Shown one piece after another: positions 17,150 through 25,676 of a stretch of DNA of 64,000 bases; the stretch's first letter is position 1, and each line of letters starts with the position of its first letter. The stretch lies in the NCBI GenBank assembly GCA_020635975.1, contig JACJYT010000003.1:124001-188000 (forward strand), written 5' to 3'. Both the position numbers and the translations under genes were made by a program. This DNA comes from Chitinophagales bacterium (GTDB lineage: Bacteria; Bacteroidota; Bacteroidia; Chitinophagales; UBA8649). The notes beneath the pieces are model-generated. The model did no database searches, was not told the origin of the DNA, and worked only from the letters and a program-made list of their open reading frames with translations.

Positions 17150-17875
17150 ATGAAATTCAAAGCTTTATTTGTTTTATTAATTCTACAACTTAGCTTGTTT
17201 GCACAATCTCCTTATAAATTATCGTATCCCGTAGACGTGCCTATATTGGGAGTTGCCATTGGCACTAGTATTGGTGGTTTTATTCATGAAAAAAAGAGAA
17301 GTGCCTTAAGCATAGACGATCTAGAAGGTTTAGATAGAAGTCAAATTTCGGTTTTTGATAGAAGTGCTACATATAATTGGAATCCTAAATTGGCTAAACT
17401 CAGTGATGCTCTAATGTATGGTGCTATGGCATCTCCTTTACTCTTTTTATCTGGTAAAGAAAGTAGAAAGGATTTTTGGCGAGTGGGTGCTATTTCTGCC
17501 GAGGTCTTTCTCTTGAATACAGGAATTACTTATCTAACCAAGGAATTAGTTCAAAGAAAACGTCCTTATGTTTATAATCCAGATGTTCCTTTGGAAAAGA
17601 AACTAGAGAAAGGAGCCACACAATCTTTTTTTAGTGGACATACCTCCACGATGGCTTCGATGAGTTTTTCTTTTGCTATGATGCATTCGCAGTATTATCC
17701 CGACTCGAATTTAAAACCTTTGGTATGGTTTGCAGCAGCAGTATTGCCAATGGCTATGGCGATATTGCGAGTTAGAGCCGGTAAGCATTATTGGACGGAC
17801 GTCATGGTGGGCTATGGTGCAGGAGCTACCATAGGATTAGCTGTTCCACTATTGCATCAAATTAGAAAAAACTAG
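17150..17875 (+). CDS. PAP2 family phosphatase
   Basis: This 241-residue protein has a signal peptide (ending LQLSLFAQ) and the three PAP2 motifs: KELVQRKRP (131-139), FFSGHTS (161-166, catalytic SGH) and RVRAGKHYWTD (207-217) with His213 and Asp217. Such enzymes dephosphorylate phosphatidic acid, undecaprenyl pyrophosphate or lipid A. The cleavable signal and few membrane spans suggest a periplasmic/outer-membrane form. A TAAATTTG -7 element lies 42 bases upstream. It overlaps the convergent transporter gene by 4 bases at its end. Confidence 0.9.
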   Translation: MKFKALFVLLILQLSLFAQSPYKLSYPVDVPILGVAIGTSIGGFIHEKKRSALSIDDLEGLDRSQISVFDRSATYNWNPKLAKLSDALMYGAMASPLLFLSGKESRKDFWRVGAISAEVFLLNTGITYLTKELVQRKRPYVYNPDVPLEKKLEKGATQSFFSGHTSTMASMSFSFAMMHSQYYPDSNLKPLVWFAAAVLPMAMAILRVRAGKHYWTDVMVGYGAGATIGLAVPLLHQIRKN

Positions 17876-18585
17876 TTCGTACTTTTTTGTCCGAGGTATT
17901 TATTTAACTGATAAACACCGAGATAAACAAAGGGCGTATCAAATAGGGCAATAACTGCTTTGAAAACATATTGTCCTAGAATAATTTGTAAAGCTGCGGC
18001 CCAAGTAATAGCCTCAGAACTACCACTAAATTTTGGATACAGGATAAGCGCAATAATTACTACAAGACTAGTGTCTATCAATTGACTTAATATGGTGGAA
18101 CCATTATTTCGAAGCCATAAATGCTTGCCTTTCGTAAGTTTACGCCAAAATTCGAAAAGCTGTACATCTACGTATTGTGCACTTAAATAGGCGATCATAG
18201 AGCCAAATACTATTCCTGGTGCTAAACCGAAAACATTGGTATACGATTGACTGTCTACAGGTGAGTTTTCCCAAATTGGAAGTTGGATGCTAATCAGAAT
18301 GATTCCTACGGTAAAGAGACTCACTATGAAGCCTGTTAGAACTAAAGATTTGGCTCTTTTTTCTCCGAATACTTCCGAGATTACATCAGTTACTAAGAAA
18401 GTTATTGGGTAAGCAATGATACCCGAAGATAGGGCCCAATCTATGCCCAAAATAGGTAGTTGTAAAGTGAAAAATCTACCCGCAATTAGATTGGTCAAGA
18501 CCAAAGAAGCAATGAAGAAACCAGCTAAGATTAGAAATACTTTTTCCTTTTTGTCGAGGGCTTCGTCTCTTATTTGTTCTTGCAT
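17872..18585 (-). CDS. Queuosine precursor transporter (YhhQ/VUT family)
   Basis: This 237-residue inner-membrane protein has about six hydrophobic segments. It carries family features: ASLVLTNLIAGRFF, IIAYPITFLVTDVISEVFGEKRA and the YLSAQYVDVQLFEFWR...GKHLWLRNNGSTILSQLIDT segment. YhhQ-type proteins import queuine or preQ1 for tRNA modification. It starts 10 bases after the LysM gene on the same strand, so the two are probably co-transcribed. Confidence 0.92.
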   Translation of the reverse strand: MQEQIRDEALDKKEKVFLILAGFFIASLVLTNLIAGRFFTLQLPILGIDWALSSGIIAYPITFLVTDVISEVFGEKRAKSLVLTGFIVSLFTVGIILISIQLPIWENSPVDSQSYTNVFGLAPGIVFGSMIAYLSAQYVDVQLFEFWRKLTKGKHLWLRNNGSTILSQLIDTSLVVIIALILYPKFSGSSEAITWAAALQIILGQYVFKAVIALFDTPFVYLGVYQLNKYLGQKSTN

Positions 18586-18595
18586 GCTTTATTTA

Positions 18596-19504
18596 TTAAA
18601 AATCATCAAAAGGGGCACTTTCCGAAGGACTCGTTTCATTGCTTTTAGCTCCAAGAGTATACCAAGTCCATTCGGCTAAAAATCTTTCTTCGATGATATT
18701 TAAATCCAATGCCGCTGATTTAGATATTTTTATGGAAATATTTTTTTCCGCATCTTTTTCTGGAACGCTTCCTACTACTTTTAAATAAATAACTTTGTTA
18801 TTCATTAGGTTTCTTAGCTTAACAATTTGTCCGGCTGGAATGTTGTTCACCATGGCTAAATAAGCACCACTACTTGTGCCTTCTAAGTAGTTTCCAATGC
18901 CCTTGTCTTTTTTCAAAGTGTTTTCCTTTTTATTGTATGAATCGAACAATTGTTTATACAAGGCAACGTCTTCATTTACTACCTCCACTTGTGCAATCGT
19001 AGGATTAGACTTGCTAGGATTTGTTGGAGTGTCTATTTTTACACTTTCGGTTATTGGAGCTTTTGGTGTATCTGTCTTTACTTGGTCAAAGAGTGCATTC
19101 TGATCTACAGTAAGCTTTTGTACTCTAAGTTCTTGACCAATACTGATATTTGGATTAGCTAAATCATTCATTTGAATGATATCATCTACTTTTATTCCAT
19201 ACTGTTTAGCAATCGAGAAAAGTGTTTCTTTGCTTTGAACCACATGAATTTTGTAATCGCTAGCATCTACTTTAACTGCAGGTTTTTTAAGAAGAATTTG
19301 CAGGGCTTGTCCAGGTTTTATAATTAGGTCATCTCCAATTTCAGGATTGTTGGCTCTCAATTCAGCAATACTTAAATCATATTTCTTGGAAATGAAATAC
19401 AAAGTTTGACCAGGCTCAACTTGATGAATGGTCATGTTTGTTTGTGCAAAAAGTCCAAAGGAAATAATGCAAAGCACAAATAATAAACTCAATTTTGCTT
19501 TCAT
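18596..19504 (-). CDS. LysM peptidoglycan-binding protein
   Basis: This 302-residue exported protein has a signal peptide (ending SFGLFAQ) and two LysM domains at residues ~25-71 (HQVEPGQTLYFISKKYDLS...) and ~84-128 (HVVQSKETLFSIAKQYGIK...). A Thr/Pro/Ser-rich linker follows. The C-terminal ~90 residues (GTSSGAYLAMVNNIPAGQIVKLRNL) resemble an RlpA-like double-psi barrel seen after LysM in Bacteroidota. It is probably a cell-wall-associated periplasmic protein; a catalytic role is not evident. It is divergent from the NfeD operon. Confidence 0.88.
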   Translation of the reverse strand: MKAKLSLLFVLCIISFGLFAQTNMTIHQVEPGQTLYFISKKYDLSIAELRANNPEIGDDLIIKPGQALQILLKKPAVKVDASDYKIHVVQSKETLFSIAKQYGIKVDDIIQMNDLANPNISIGQELRVQKLTVDQNALFDQVKTDTPKAPITESVKIDTPTNPSKSNPTIAQVEVVNEDVALYKQLFDSYNKKENTLKKDKGIGNYLEGTSSGAYLAMVNNIPAGQIVKLRNLMNNKVIYLKVVGSVPEKDAEKNISIKISKSAALDLNIIEERFLAEWTWYTLGAKSNETSPSESAPFDDF

Positions 19505-19528
19505 AAACTCAATATTTATTTAATTTTG
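19493..19528 (+). promoter_or_regulatory. Candidate promoter of the nfeD-kdsB-menA-menC operon
   Basis: TTTTG (19493-19497) precedes a consensus -7 element TAATTTTG (19521-19528) with 23 bases between. This is at the long end of accepted spacing, in the divergent gap between the LysM and NfeD genes. Confidence 0.45.
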
Positions 19529-19573
19529 ATTAAATATATCCCAATATCATACCACTTCTTTAAAAGAGCACAA

Positions 19574-20992
19574 ATGAAATATCAACTCTACCTATTCTTA
19601 ACGTATATTTTAATGAGCACCGTATATGTTCAGGCACAAAGTTCGGATACGATAAGAGCTATCGATACGCTTCCCATTTCCAAAATAGAAAAGAAGCAAC
19701 ATGTGGATCTAAGCAACAAAAAGGTATACCTATTTGAAATTCATGATGAAATTGGACCAGGCGCAACGAGAATCACGGAAAAAGCTATAGTTGCTGCTGA
19801 AGAAATGAATGCCGATTATATTCTCTTAGATTTAAATACTTTTGGTGGTCTCGTAACCGATGCAGATGCCATCCGTTCGGCTTTATTGGATACTAAAATT
19901 CCTACTTTGGTTTTTGTTAGAAATAATGCCGCAAGCGCTGGCGCTTTAATCTCGATTGCATGTGATAGCATTTACATGAAAACTGGGAGTACCATTGGGG
20001 CCGCTGCTGTGGTATATGAGGATGGTTCTTATGCGGAAGAGAAATACCAAAGTTATATGCGGAATAAAATGCGGGCTACAGCAGAGGCTACCAACAGAGA
20101 TCCGGATATAGCGGAGGGAATGGTTAATCCGAAAGTGGTGATAGAGGGGGTAACGGATGAGACGGAAATTATTACCTTTAGTGTTGATGAGGCCATCCAA
20201 AATGGCTATTGTAATGGGAAAGCGGAGAGTATTGAGGAAGTGTTGAAAATTGCTAAATTGAAAAATCCAGAAGTAATTAAGCATGAAGTTTCTGCAACAG
20301 AGAAGCTTATTCAACTTTTGGTTAAACCTTATGTTTCTGGTATTTTATTGATGATTTTGATTGGAGGAATTTACTTTGAACTCCAAACTCCTGGAGTGGG
20401 TTTCCCTTTAGCAGCATCTATTTTTGCTGCAATTTTATATTTTGCTCCACATTACCTTGAAGGCTTTGCCGCCCATTGGGAAATCCTTTTATTTATAGTC
20501 GGAATTGTGCTTCTTATGGCAGAAATTTTTGTCATACCTGGCTTTGGTGTAACAGGAATAGCGGGAATTGCGGCTATTATGATCAGTTTAGCATTGGCAT
20601 TGATTAAGAATATTGATGGTTTTGATTTTGGCTTTGTGCCAGCAAAAGAAATTGGTATGGCTTTCTTGATGGTATCGGGCATTATGGTTTTTGGAGTTGT
20701 TCTATTACTTTTTGCAAGCAAGAATCTAGCAAGTACAGCAGCGTTTAAAAGATTGGCACTTTCTACCGAACAAAATAGAAATGATGGCTTTATCATTAGT
20801 GCCTATGCGGGCGAAAATATGGATGGTAAAGAAGCTTTTGTTGTAGCTGATTTAAGACCATCAGGAAAGATAGAAATTGATGGTGAGCAATTTGATGCTC
20901 AAAGTGATGGCGAATATTTAAGCAAGGGTACCAGAGTAATTGTAAAGAAAAGACAAGGTGCTTATCTCATGGTAAAAGAAGTTCGAGCTTAA
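19574..20992 (+). CDS. NfeD family protein with ClpP-like serine protease domain
   Basis: From the ATG at 19574 this is a 472-residue membrane protein with a signal sequence (MKYQLYLFLTYILMSTVYVQAQ). An in-frame upstream start at 19526 would place an odd 16-residue extension ahead of the signal peptide, so I prefer 19574. The periplasmic ClpP-class domain has FGGLVTDADAI and NNAASAGALISIACD with catalytic Ser near 122. Four membrane helices follow, then a C-terminal OB-fold NfeD domain (SGKIEIDGEQFDAQSDGEYL). Long NfeD proteins are thought to cleave stomatin-like partners; no stomatin gene is adjacent here. It is followed 1 base later by kdsB. Confidence 0.93.
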   Translation: MKYQLYLFLTYILMSTVYVQAQSSDTIRAIDTLPISKIEKKQHVDLSNKKVYLFEIHDEIGPGATRITEKAIVAAEEMNADYILLDLNTFGGLVTDADAIRSALLDTKIPTLVFVRNNAASAGALISIACDSIYMKTGSTIGAAAVVYEDGSYAEEKYQSYMRNKMRATAEATNRDPDIAEGMVNPKVVIEGVTDETEIITFSVDEAIQNGYCNGKAESIEEVLKIAKLKNPEVIKHEVSATEKLIQLLVKPYVSGILLMILIGGIYFELQTPGVGFPLAASIFAAILYFAPHYLEGFAAHWEILLFIVGIVLLMAEIFVIPGFGVTGIAGIAAIMISLALALIKNIDGFDFGFVPAKEIGMAFLMVSGIMVFGVVLLLFASKNLASTAAFKRLALSTEQNRNDGFIISAYAGENMDGKEAFVVADLRPSGKIEIDGEQFDAQSDGEYLSKGTRVIVKKRQGAYLMVKEVRA

Positions 20993-20993
20993 G

Positions 20994-21728
20994 ATGAGGG
21001 TTCTTGGCGTGATACCTGCTCGAATGGCCTCAACTCGCTTTCCGGGCAAAGCCTTGGTAGATATTGCTGGCAAGAGCATGTTACAACGAGTTTTTGAGCA
21101 AGCAAGAAAGTCGCCTTTTTTAGACGAGATAATCATCGCTACAGATCACGAAGATATTTTGCTGGCCGCAAAGTCTTTTGGAGCTAAGGTAATGATGACT
21201 TCTACGAAGCATCGAAATGGCACGGAACGTTGTGCTGAGGTAATAGCTAATTTGGAAAGCAATTTCGACATTTTAATCAATATACAAGGGGATGAACCCT
21301 TTTTTGATCCTCAAAATATTGAAAGTTTACTTAGCTGTTTTAAGCAAGAGGAAGTTCAAATTGCAAGTTTAGTAAAGCGCATTGAAAGGGAAGAGGATAT
21401 TAGCAATCCAACGGTGGTTAAAGTGGTGTTTAATGAGAAAATGAAGGCCTTGTATTTTTCTAGGGCAGCAATTCCTTTTGATAGAGAGAAAGTAGGTATT
21501 TCTTTTCATAAACATATAGGAATTTATGCCTTTAGAGCAGAACTTTTAAAAGACTTAGTTGTTTTAAAACCAAGTCGTTTAGAAAGTATTGAGAACCTAG
21601 AGCAACTGCGATGGTTGGAAAATAATTATTCGATACACTTAGCTCTTACAGAACACGATAGTAACTCGGTAGATACGCCAGAGGATTTACTTGCTTTGAA
21701 GAAACAGTTTAAGTTGGCAGACGGATGA
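20994..21728 (+). CDS. kdsB: 3-deoxy-manno-octulosonate cytidylyltransferase
   Basis: This 244-residue enzyme activates KDO as CMP-KDO for lipopolysaccharide inner-core synthesis in the cytosol. Motifs are VIPARMASTRFPGKAL at the N terminus (nucleotide binding), INIQGDEPF with the metal-binding Asp, and HIGIYAFRAELL. Length is normal. It is the second gene of a tight operon, 1 base after NfeD and overlapping menA by 4 bases. Confidence 0.97.
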   Translation: MRVLGVIPARMASTRFPGKALVDIAGKSMLQRVFEQARKSPFLDEIIIATDHEDILLAAKSFGAKVMMTSTKHRNGTERCAEVIANLESNFDILINIQGDEPFFDPQNIESLLSCFKQEEVQIASLVKRIEREEDISNPTVVKVVFNEKMKALYFSRAAIPFDREKVGISFHKHIGIYAFRAELLKDLVVLKPSRLESIENLEQLRWLENNYSIHLALTEHDSNSVDTPEDLLALKKQFKLADG

Positions 21729-22618
21729 ATATAAAAATTTGGATAGAAGCAGCACGCTTAAGAACCTTACCCTTAGCTTTTGCAAGTATAATAGCTGGAA
21801 CAGCTTGTGCCATTCATGCCCATAGTTTTTCTTGGGTGATTTTTGTATTGGCTCTACTTACAACCTTGTTGTTACAAGTCTTATCCAATTTTGCTAATGA
21901 TTATGGGGATGCCCTATCTGGCAAGGATGATGCAGGCAGAATTGGTCCAAAAAGAGCAGTTTCTAGTGGTGAAATTAGCGCTTCTTCCATGAAAAAAGCC
22001 CTGATTTTATTTAGTTTTCTTTCTCTACTTAGCGGTATTGCTCTTTTATTTTTTGCATTCGAATCCTATTTATACATACTTCTCTTTTTAATCTTGGGCT
22101 TAGGTGCTATTGCTGCCGCAATTAAATATACAGTAGGTAAAAATCCTTATGGTTATATGGGACTAGGTGATCTTTTTGTCTTTTTATTTTTTGGTTGGAT
22201 TGGGGTAGGAGGTACTTATTTTTTGTTCTGTTCAAGCTTTGATCCTAATGTATTTTGGATTGCAAGTTCTTTCGGATTTTTATCTGTTGCTGTGCTCAAT
22301 TTAAATAATATGAGAGATATTGAGAATGATGCTAAAACCGGAAAAAGAACTTTGGCTGTTAAGTTGGGCTTGCAAAGGGCAAAGCAGTATCATTATCTCT
22401 TAATTGTTTTTGCTTTTTTGTTTTTGATTTCATTTGCTTTGCTGAAGCAATTTGAGTTAAAGCAATATCTATTTTTGCTTTTGGCGCCATTCTTTGCTCA
22501 AATGTTAAAAGCCCTTATTCGAATTAATAAGCCCCTTGAATTTGATCCTTTTTTGAAAAAAACGGCTTTAGGTACTTTCCTATTAAGCATCTTGTTTTTA
22601 ATTGCTAATCTTATGTAG
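21725..22618 (+). CDS. menA: 1,4-dihydroxy-2-naphthoate polyprenyltransferase
   Basis: This 297-residue, roughly nine-span UbiA-family membrane enzyme attaches the isoprenoid tail in menaquinone synthesis. It begins WIEAARLRTLPLAFASIIAG. It has the first aspartate-rich motif NFANDYGDALSGKDDAGRIG and the second in NNMRDIENDAKTGKRTLAVKLG. The start overlaps the kdsB stop by 4 bases, and it is followed at once by menC, confirming the menaquinone assignment. Confidence 0.97.
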   Translation: MNIKIWIEAARLRTLPLAFASIIAGTACAIHAHSFSWVIFVLALLTTLLLQVLSNFANDYGDALSGKDDAGRIGPKRAVSSGEISASSMKKALILFSFLSLLSGIALLFFAFESYLYILLFLILGLGAIAAAIKYTVGKNPYGYMGLGDLFVFLFFGWIGVGGTYFLFCSSFDPNVFWIASSFGFLSVAVLNLNNMRDIENDAKTGKRTLAVKLGLQRAKQYHYLLIVFAFLFLISFALLKQFELKQYLFLLLAPFFAQMLKALIRINKPLEFDPFLKKTALGTFLLSILFLIANLM

Positions 22619-22619
22619 A

Positions 22620-23627
22620 ATGAAGGCTAGATTTGAAAAATATACCTTAGAATTTGTTCGTCCAAGTGGTACTTCCCGCGGTGTTTTATGGAATAAAAAC
22701 ACCTATTTTGTTTATGTTGCTAATGGAGAAAAGGAAGTTGTAGGAGAATGTGCCCTTTTCGAAGGTTTGAGTTCGGATGATCGACCAGAATATGAAGAAG
22801 TTTTACAAGAGGTCTGTACTAATATTAGTTATTATTTTTCTCATGGACTAGAAAGTTTAGCAGCCTATCCAAGCATAGTTTTTGGTTTAGAGCAAGCTTT
22901 TCTTCGTTTAAAAAATAAAAGTTCTCAATGCTACGATAATGCCTTTAGTAGAGGTGAAAGGGGTATTCCTATTAATGGGCTTATTTGGATGGGAACAGAA
23001 GAATTTATGCTTAGTCAGATTGAAGAAAAACTAGCAGAAGGCTTCACTTGTTTAAAGATGAAGATTGGTGCTATAGATTTTTTCAAAGAGTTTGAAATTT
23101 TGAAAAATTTGAGGAAGCGATTTCCAGTGGAAGAATTAGAACTTCGCGTGGATGCCAATGGAGCGTTTGATGTGAAGAATGCTTATAACCGCTTAGATGA
23201 GTTATCTAAGTTAGATTTACACTCTATTGAACAGGTAATTCGACCAAAGCAAATAGACGCAATGGCACTTTTATGTAGAACCAGCCCTTTGGCAATTGCT
23301 CTAGATGAAGAACTCATTGGAGTAAATACAAGGCTTGAACGACAAAGCCTATTAGAACAGATTATGCCGCAATACATCGTACTAAAGCCTGCTTTAGTGG
23401 GTGGATTTAAGGCTTGTGACGAGTGGATAGAAATTGCAGAATCTTTAGGCATTTCTTGGTGGATAACATCTGCTTTAGAAAGTAATGTTGGCTTAGAAGC
23501 AATAGCGCAGTACACGGCAAGTAAAAATACTAGTGCTTTTCAAGGACTCGGTACAGGTAAATTGTTCACTAATAATACACCCAGTGCATTGTTTATTAAA
23601 GAGGCGCAACTTTGGACAAAAGTCTAA
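22620..23627 (+). CDS. menC: o-Succinylbenzoate synthase
   Basis: From the ATG at 22620, 1 base after the menA stop, this is a 335-residue enolase-superfamily enzyme of menaquinone synthesis. Catalytic features are CLKMKIGAIDF (the KxK lysine), LRVDANGAF (metal-binding Asp), HSIEQVIRP (metal-binding Glu), IALDEEL and VLKPALVGGF (second catalytic lysine). A TTG 18 bases upstream in frame lies inside menA and is not needed. It is followed by a terminator shared with convergent sucC. Confidence 0.95.
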   Translation: MKARFEKYTLEFVRPSGTSRGVLWNKNTYFVYVANGEKEVVGECALFEGLSSDDRPEYEEVLQEVCTNISYYFSHGLESLAAYPSIVFGLEQAFLRLKNKSSQCYDNAFSRGERGIPINGLIWMGTEEFMLSQIEEKLAEGFTCLKMKIGAIDFFKEFEILKNLRKRFPVEELELRVDANGAFDVKNAYNRLDELSKLDLHSIEQVIRPKQIDAMALLCRTSPLAIALDEELIGVNTRLERQSLLEQIMPQYIVLKPALVGGFKACDEWIEIAESLGISWWITSALESNVGLEAIAQYTASKNTSAFQGLGTGKLFTNNTPSALFIKEAQLWTKV

Positions 23628-23649
23628 TAGTTAGCTAGGATATGGAAAC

Positions 23650-23675
23650 AAAAAAAGGAGCCGAAGCTCCTTTTT
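23650..23675. terminator. Bidirectional terminator between menC and sucC
   Basis: The stem AAAAAGGAGC / GCTCCTTTTT encloses the loop CGAA, with A and T tracts on both sides, so it can stop transcripts from both converging genes. Confidence 0.9.
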
Positions 23676-23694
23676 GATTTATCATTAACTTAGA

Positions 23695-24885
23695 TTAGGC
23701 TAATACTTTAGCCACTTCATCGGCTGCTTCTTTTAATAAAATTACAGGAGTAACTTTCAAGCCACTAGCATCTATAAGTTCTTTTCCTTCTTTTGCATTC
23801 GTTCCTTGTAAACGAACGATTAATGGAACTGGAATATCTCCAATAGATTTATAGGCATCTACAATACCTTGAGCAACTCTATCGCAACGAACAATACCTC
23901 CAAAGATATTAACTAAGATCGCTTTAACATTTTTGTCTTTTAAGATTATTCTAAATGCAGTTTCCACTCTTTTTGCATCAGCTGTTCCACCAACATCTAA
24001 GAAATTTGCCGGTTCTCCACCGCTTAATTTAATCATATCCATAGTTGCCATAGCTAAGCCTGCTCCGTTAACCATACAGCCTACGTTTCCGTCAAGTTGA
24101 ACGTAATTTAAACCAGCCTCACCAGCTTCAACTTCCGTAGCATCTTCTTCCAAAACATCTCTCATTTCAGCTAAATCTGGGTGACGGAATAAAGAATTTC
24201 CATCTAAAGAAATTTTTCCATCTACTGCAATTACTTGATTATCCGAAGTTTTTAGGCATGGGTTAATTTCTACCATGCTTGCATCACTCTTGATATAGGT
24301 ATCGTAAACTGCTTTTAAGAATTTAGTCATTTCTTTAAAAGCTTGTCCTTCAAGACCTAAATTGAAGGCCATTTTGCGTAATTGATAGCCTTGTAAACCT
24401 AATAAAGGATCAATAAATTCTTTGTTTACTAAATGCGGAGTACTTTCTGCAACTTCTTCAATATCCATTCCTCCTTCTGTAGAATAAATGAAAACATTTT
24501 TACCTGTATTTCTATCTAATAGTAAAGACACATAGAACTCTTTTGGTTCAGAATCACCTGGGTAGTATACGTCTTGAGCAACTAAAATTTTATGAACTAC
24601 TTTACCTTGAGGTCCAGTTTGACGATTGATGATTTTCATTCCTAAAATCTCACCGGCTTTAGATTTTACCTCATCTAAGTTCTTCGCTAATTTAACACCA
24701 CCAGCTTTTCCTCTACCACCTGCATGCACTTGTGCTTTTATAACGTGCCAAGAAGTACCTGTATCTGCTGTTAATTTCTTAGCAGCTTCTACGGCAGCAT
24801 CTGCACTTTCTACCATGATGCCTTCTTGTATTTTGGCACCGAATTTCTTCATTAATTCTTTTGCTTGATATTCGTGTAAATTCAT
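23695..24885 (-). CDS. sucC: Succinyl-CoA ligase [ADP-forming] subunit beta
   Basis: This 396-residue TCA-cycle enzyme subunit begins MNLHEYQAKELMKKFGA. The ATP-grasp domain contains KAQVHAGGRGKAGGVKLA. Mg/ATP contacts lie in VEINPCL and VDGKISLDGNSLFRHPDL, and the C-terminal flavodoxin-like domain has LDVGGTADAKRV and NIFGGIVRCD. Length and motifs are complete. The alpha subunit (sucD) is not adjacent. A good promoter lies just upstream. Confidence 0.98.
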   Translation of the reverse strand: MNLHEYQAKELMKKFGAKIQEGIMVESADAAVEAAKKLTADTGTSWHVIKAQVHAGGRGKAGGVKLAKNLDEVKSKAGEILGMKIINRQTGPQGKVVHKILVAQDVYYPGDSEPKEFYVSLLLDRNTGKNVFIYSTEGGMDIEEVAESTPHLVNKEFIDPLLGLQGYQLRKMAFNLGLEGQAFKEMTKFLKAVYDTYIKSDASMVEINPCLKTSDNQVIAVDGKISLDGNSLFRHPDLAEMRDVLEEDATEVEAGEAGLNYVQLDGNVGCMVNGAGLAMATMDMIKLSGGEPANFLDVGGTADAKRVETAFRIILKDKNVKAILVNIFGGIVRCDRVAQGIVDAYKSIGDIPVPLIVRLQGTNAKEGKELIDASGLKVTPVILLKEAADEVAKVLA

Positions 24886-24911
24886 TAGTATCGCTATTTT
24901 AAAAATTCGGT

Positions 24912-24942
24912 CAAAAATACATCCTTACAGTTTTAAAAACAA
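24912..24942 (-). promoter_or_regulatory. Promoter of sucC
   Basis: On the minus strand TTG (24940-24942) precedes TATTTTTG (24912-24919) with 20 bases between, matching the Bacteroidota consensus, about 27 bases before the sucC start. Confidence 0.65.
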
Positions 24943-25016
24943 TCAATTGGAGCTATTTATTCAAAGTATGTAGATTATTTTTAGAAACATTGGCGCATTG
25001 TACTTACTTTTGTGCT

Positions 25017-25667
25017 ATGCTAAAGGCAATCGGAATTACTAAGAAATATGGCGAACTAAGCGTTCTAAATCAAGTTTCGCTTGAAGTTAAAAAGGCGGAA
25101 GTCGTTGCTATAGTTGGTCGATCGGGAGCAGGGAAGAGTACCTTATTGCACATACTTGGCACTCTAGATACAGCCGATTCTGGCTCTTACCATATAGCTA
25201 ATAAAGATGTCTTTGCTTTAGACCAAAGGGAGCTTGCAGCTTTTAGGAACAAGGAAATTGGTTTTATATTTCAGTTTCATCATTTACTTCCTGAGTTTAC
25301 GGCTTTAGAGAATGTTTGTATACCGGCTTACATTCAAAATACGCCGAAGAAGCAGGCAGAAAGTAGAGCTAAAGAATTGTTGCATTTTTTAGGTTTATCG
25401 AGTAGAGCGAATCACAAGCCCTCTCAACTTTCTGGTGGAGAACAACAAAGAGTAGCGGTGGCACGAGCCTTAATGAACGAGCCAGCCATTATCATGGCAG
25501 ATGAACCTTCGGGTAATCTCGACACCAAGAATTCAGAAGATTTACATCAATTATTTTTTCAATTAAGAGACGAGTTTCAACAGAGCTTTATCATTGTAAC
25601 CCACAATGAAAGTCTTGCTACCATGGCAGATAGAAAATTGCAGATGCAAGATGGTAGCTTCATCTAA
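25017..25667 (+). CDS. LolD-like ABC transporter ATP-binding protein
   Basis: From the ATG at 25017 this is a 216-residue ABC ATPase. Walker A is VGRSGAGKSTLLH, the signature is LSGGEQQRVAVARALM, Walker B is IIMADEPSGNLD and the H-loop is IIVTHNE. The Q-loop region FIFQFHHLLPEFTALENV is typical of the LolD/MacB family that releases lipoproteins from the inner membrane; the LolC/E permease is not adjacent. An upstream TTG at 24990 would add nine residues without homology. A TACTTTTG element ends only 4 bases before the ATG, hinting at a very short or absent leader. Confidence 0.88.
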   Translation: MLKAIGITKKYGELSVLNQVSLEVKKAEVVAIVGRSGAGKSTLLHILGTLDTADSGSYHIANKDVFALDQRELAAFRNKEIGFIFQFHHLLPEFTALENVCIPAYIQNTPKKQAESRAKELLHFLGLSSRANHKPSQLSGGEQQRVAVARALMNEPAIIMADEPSGNLDTKNSEDLHQLFFQLRDEFQQSFIIVTHNESLATMADRKLQMQDGSFI

Positions 25668-25676
25668 AATTATATT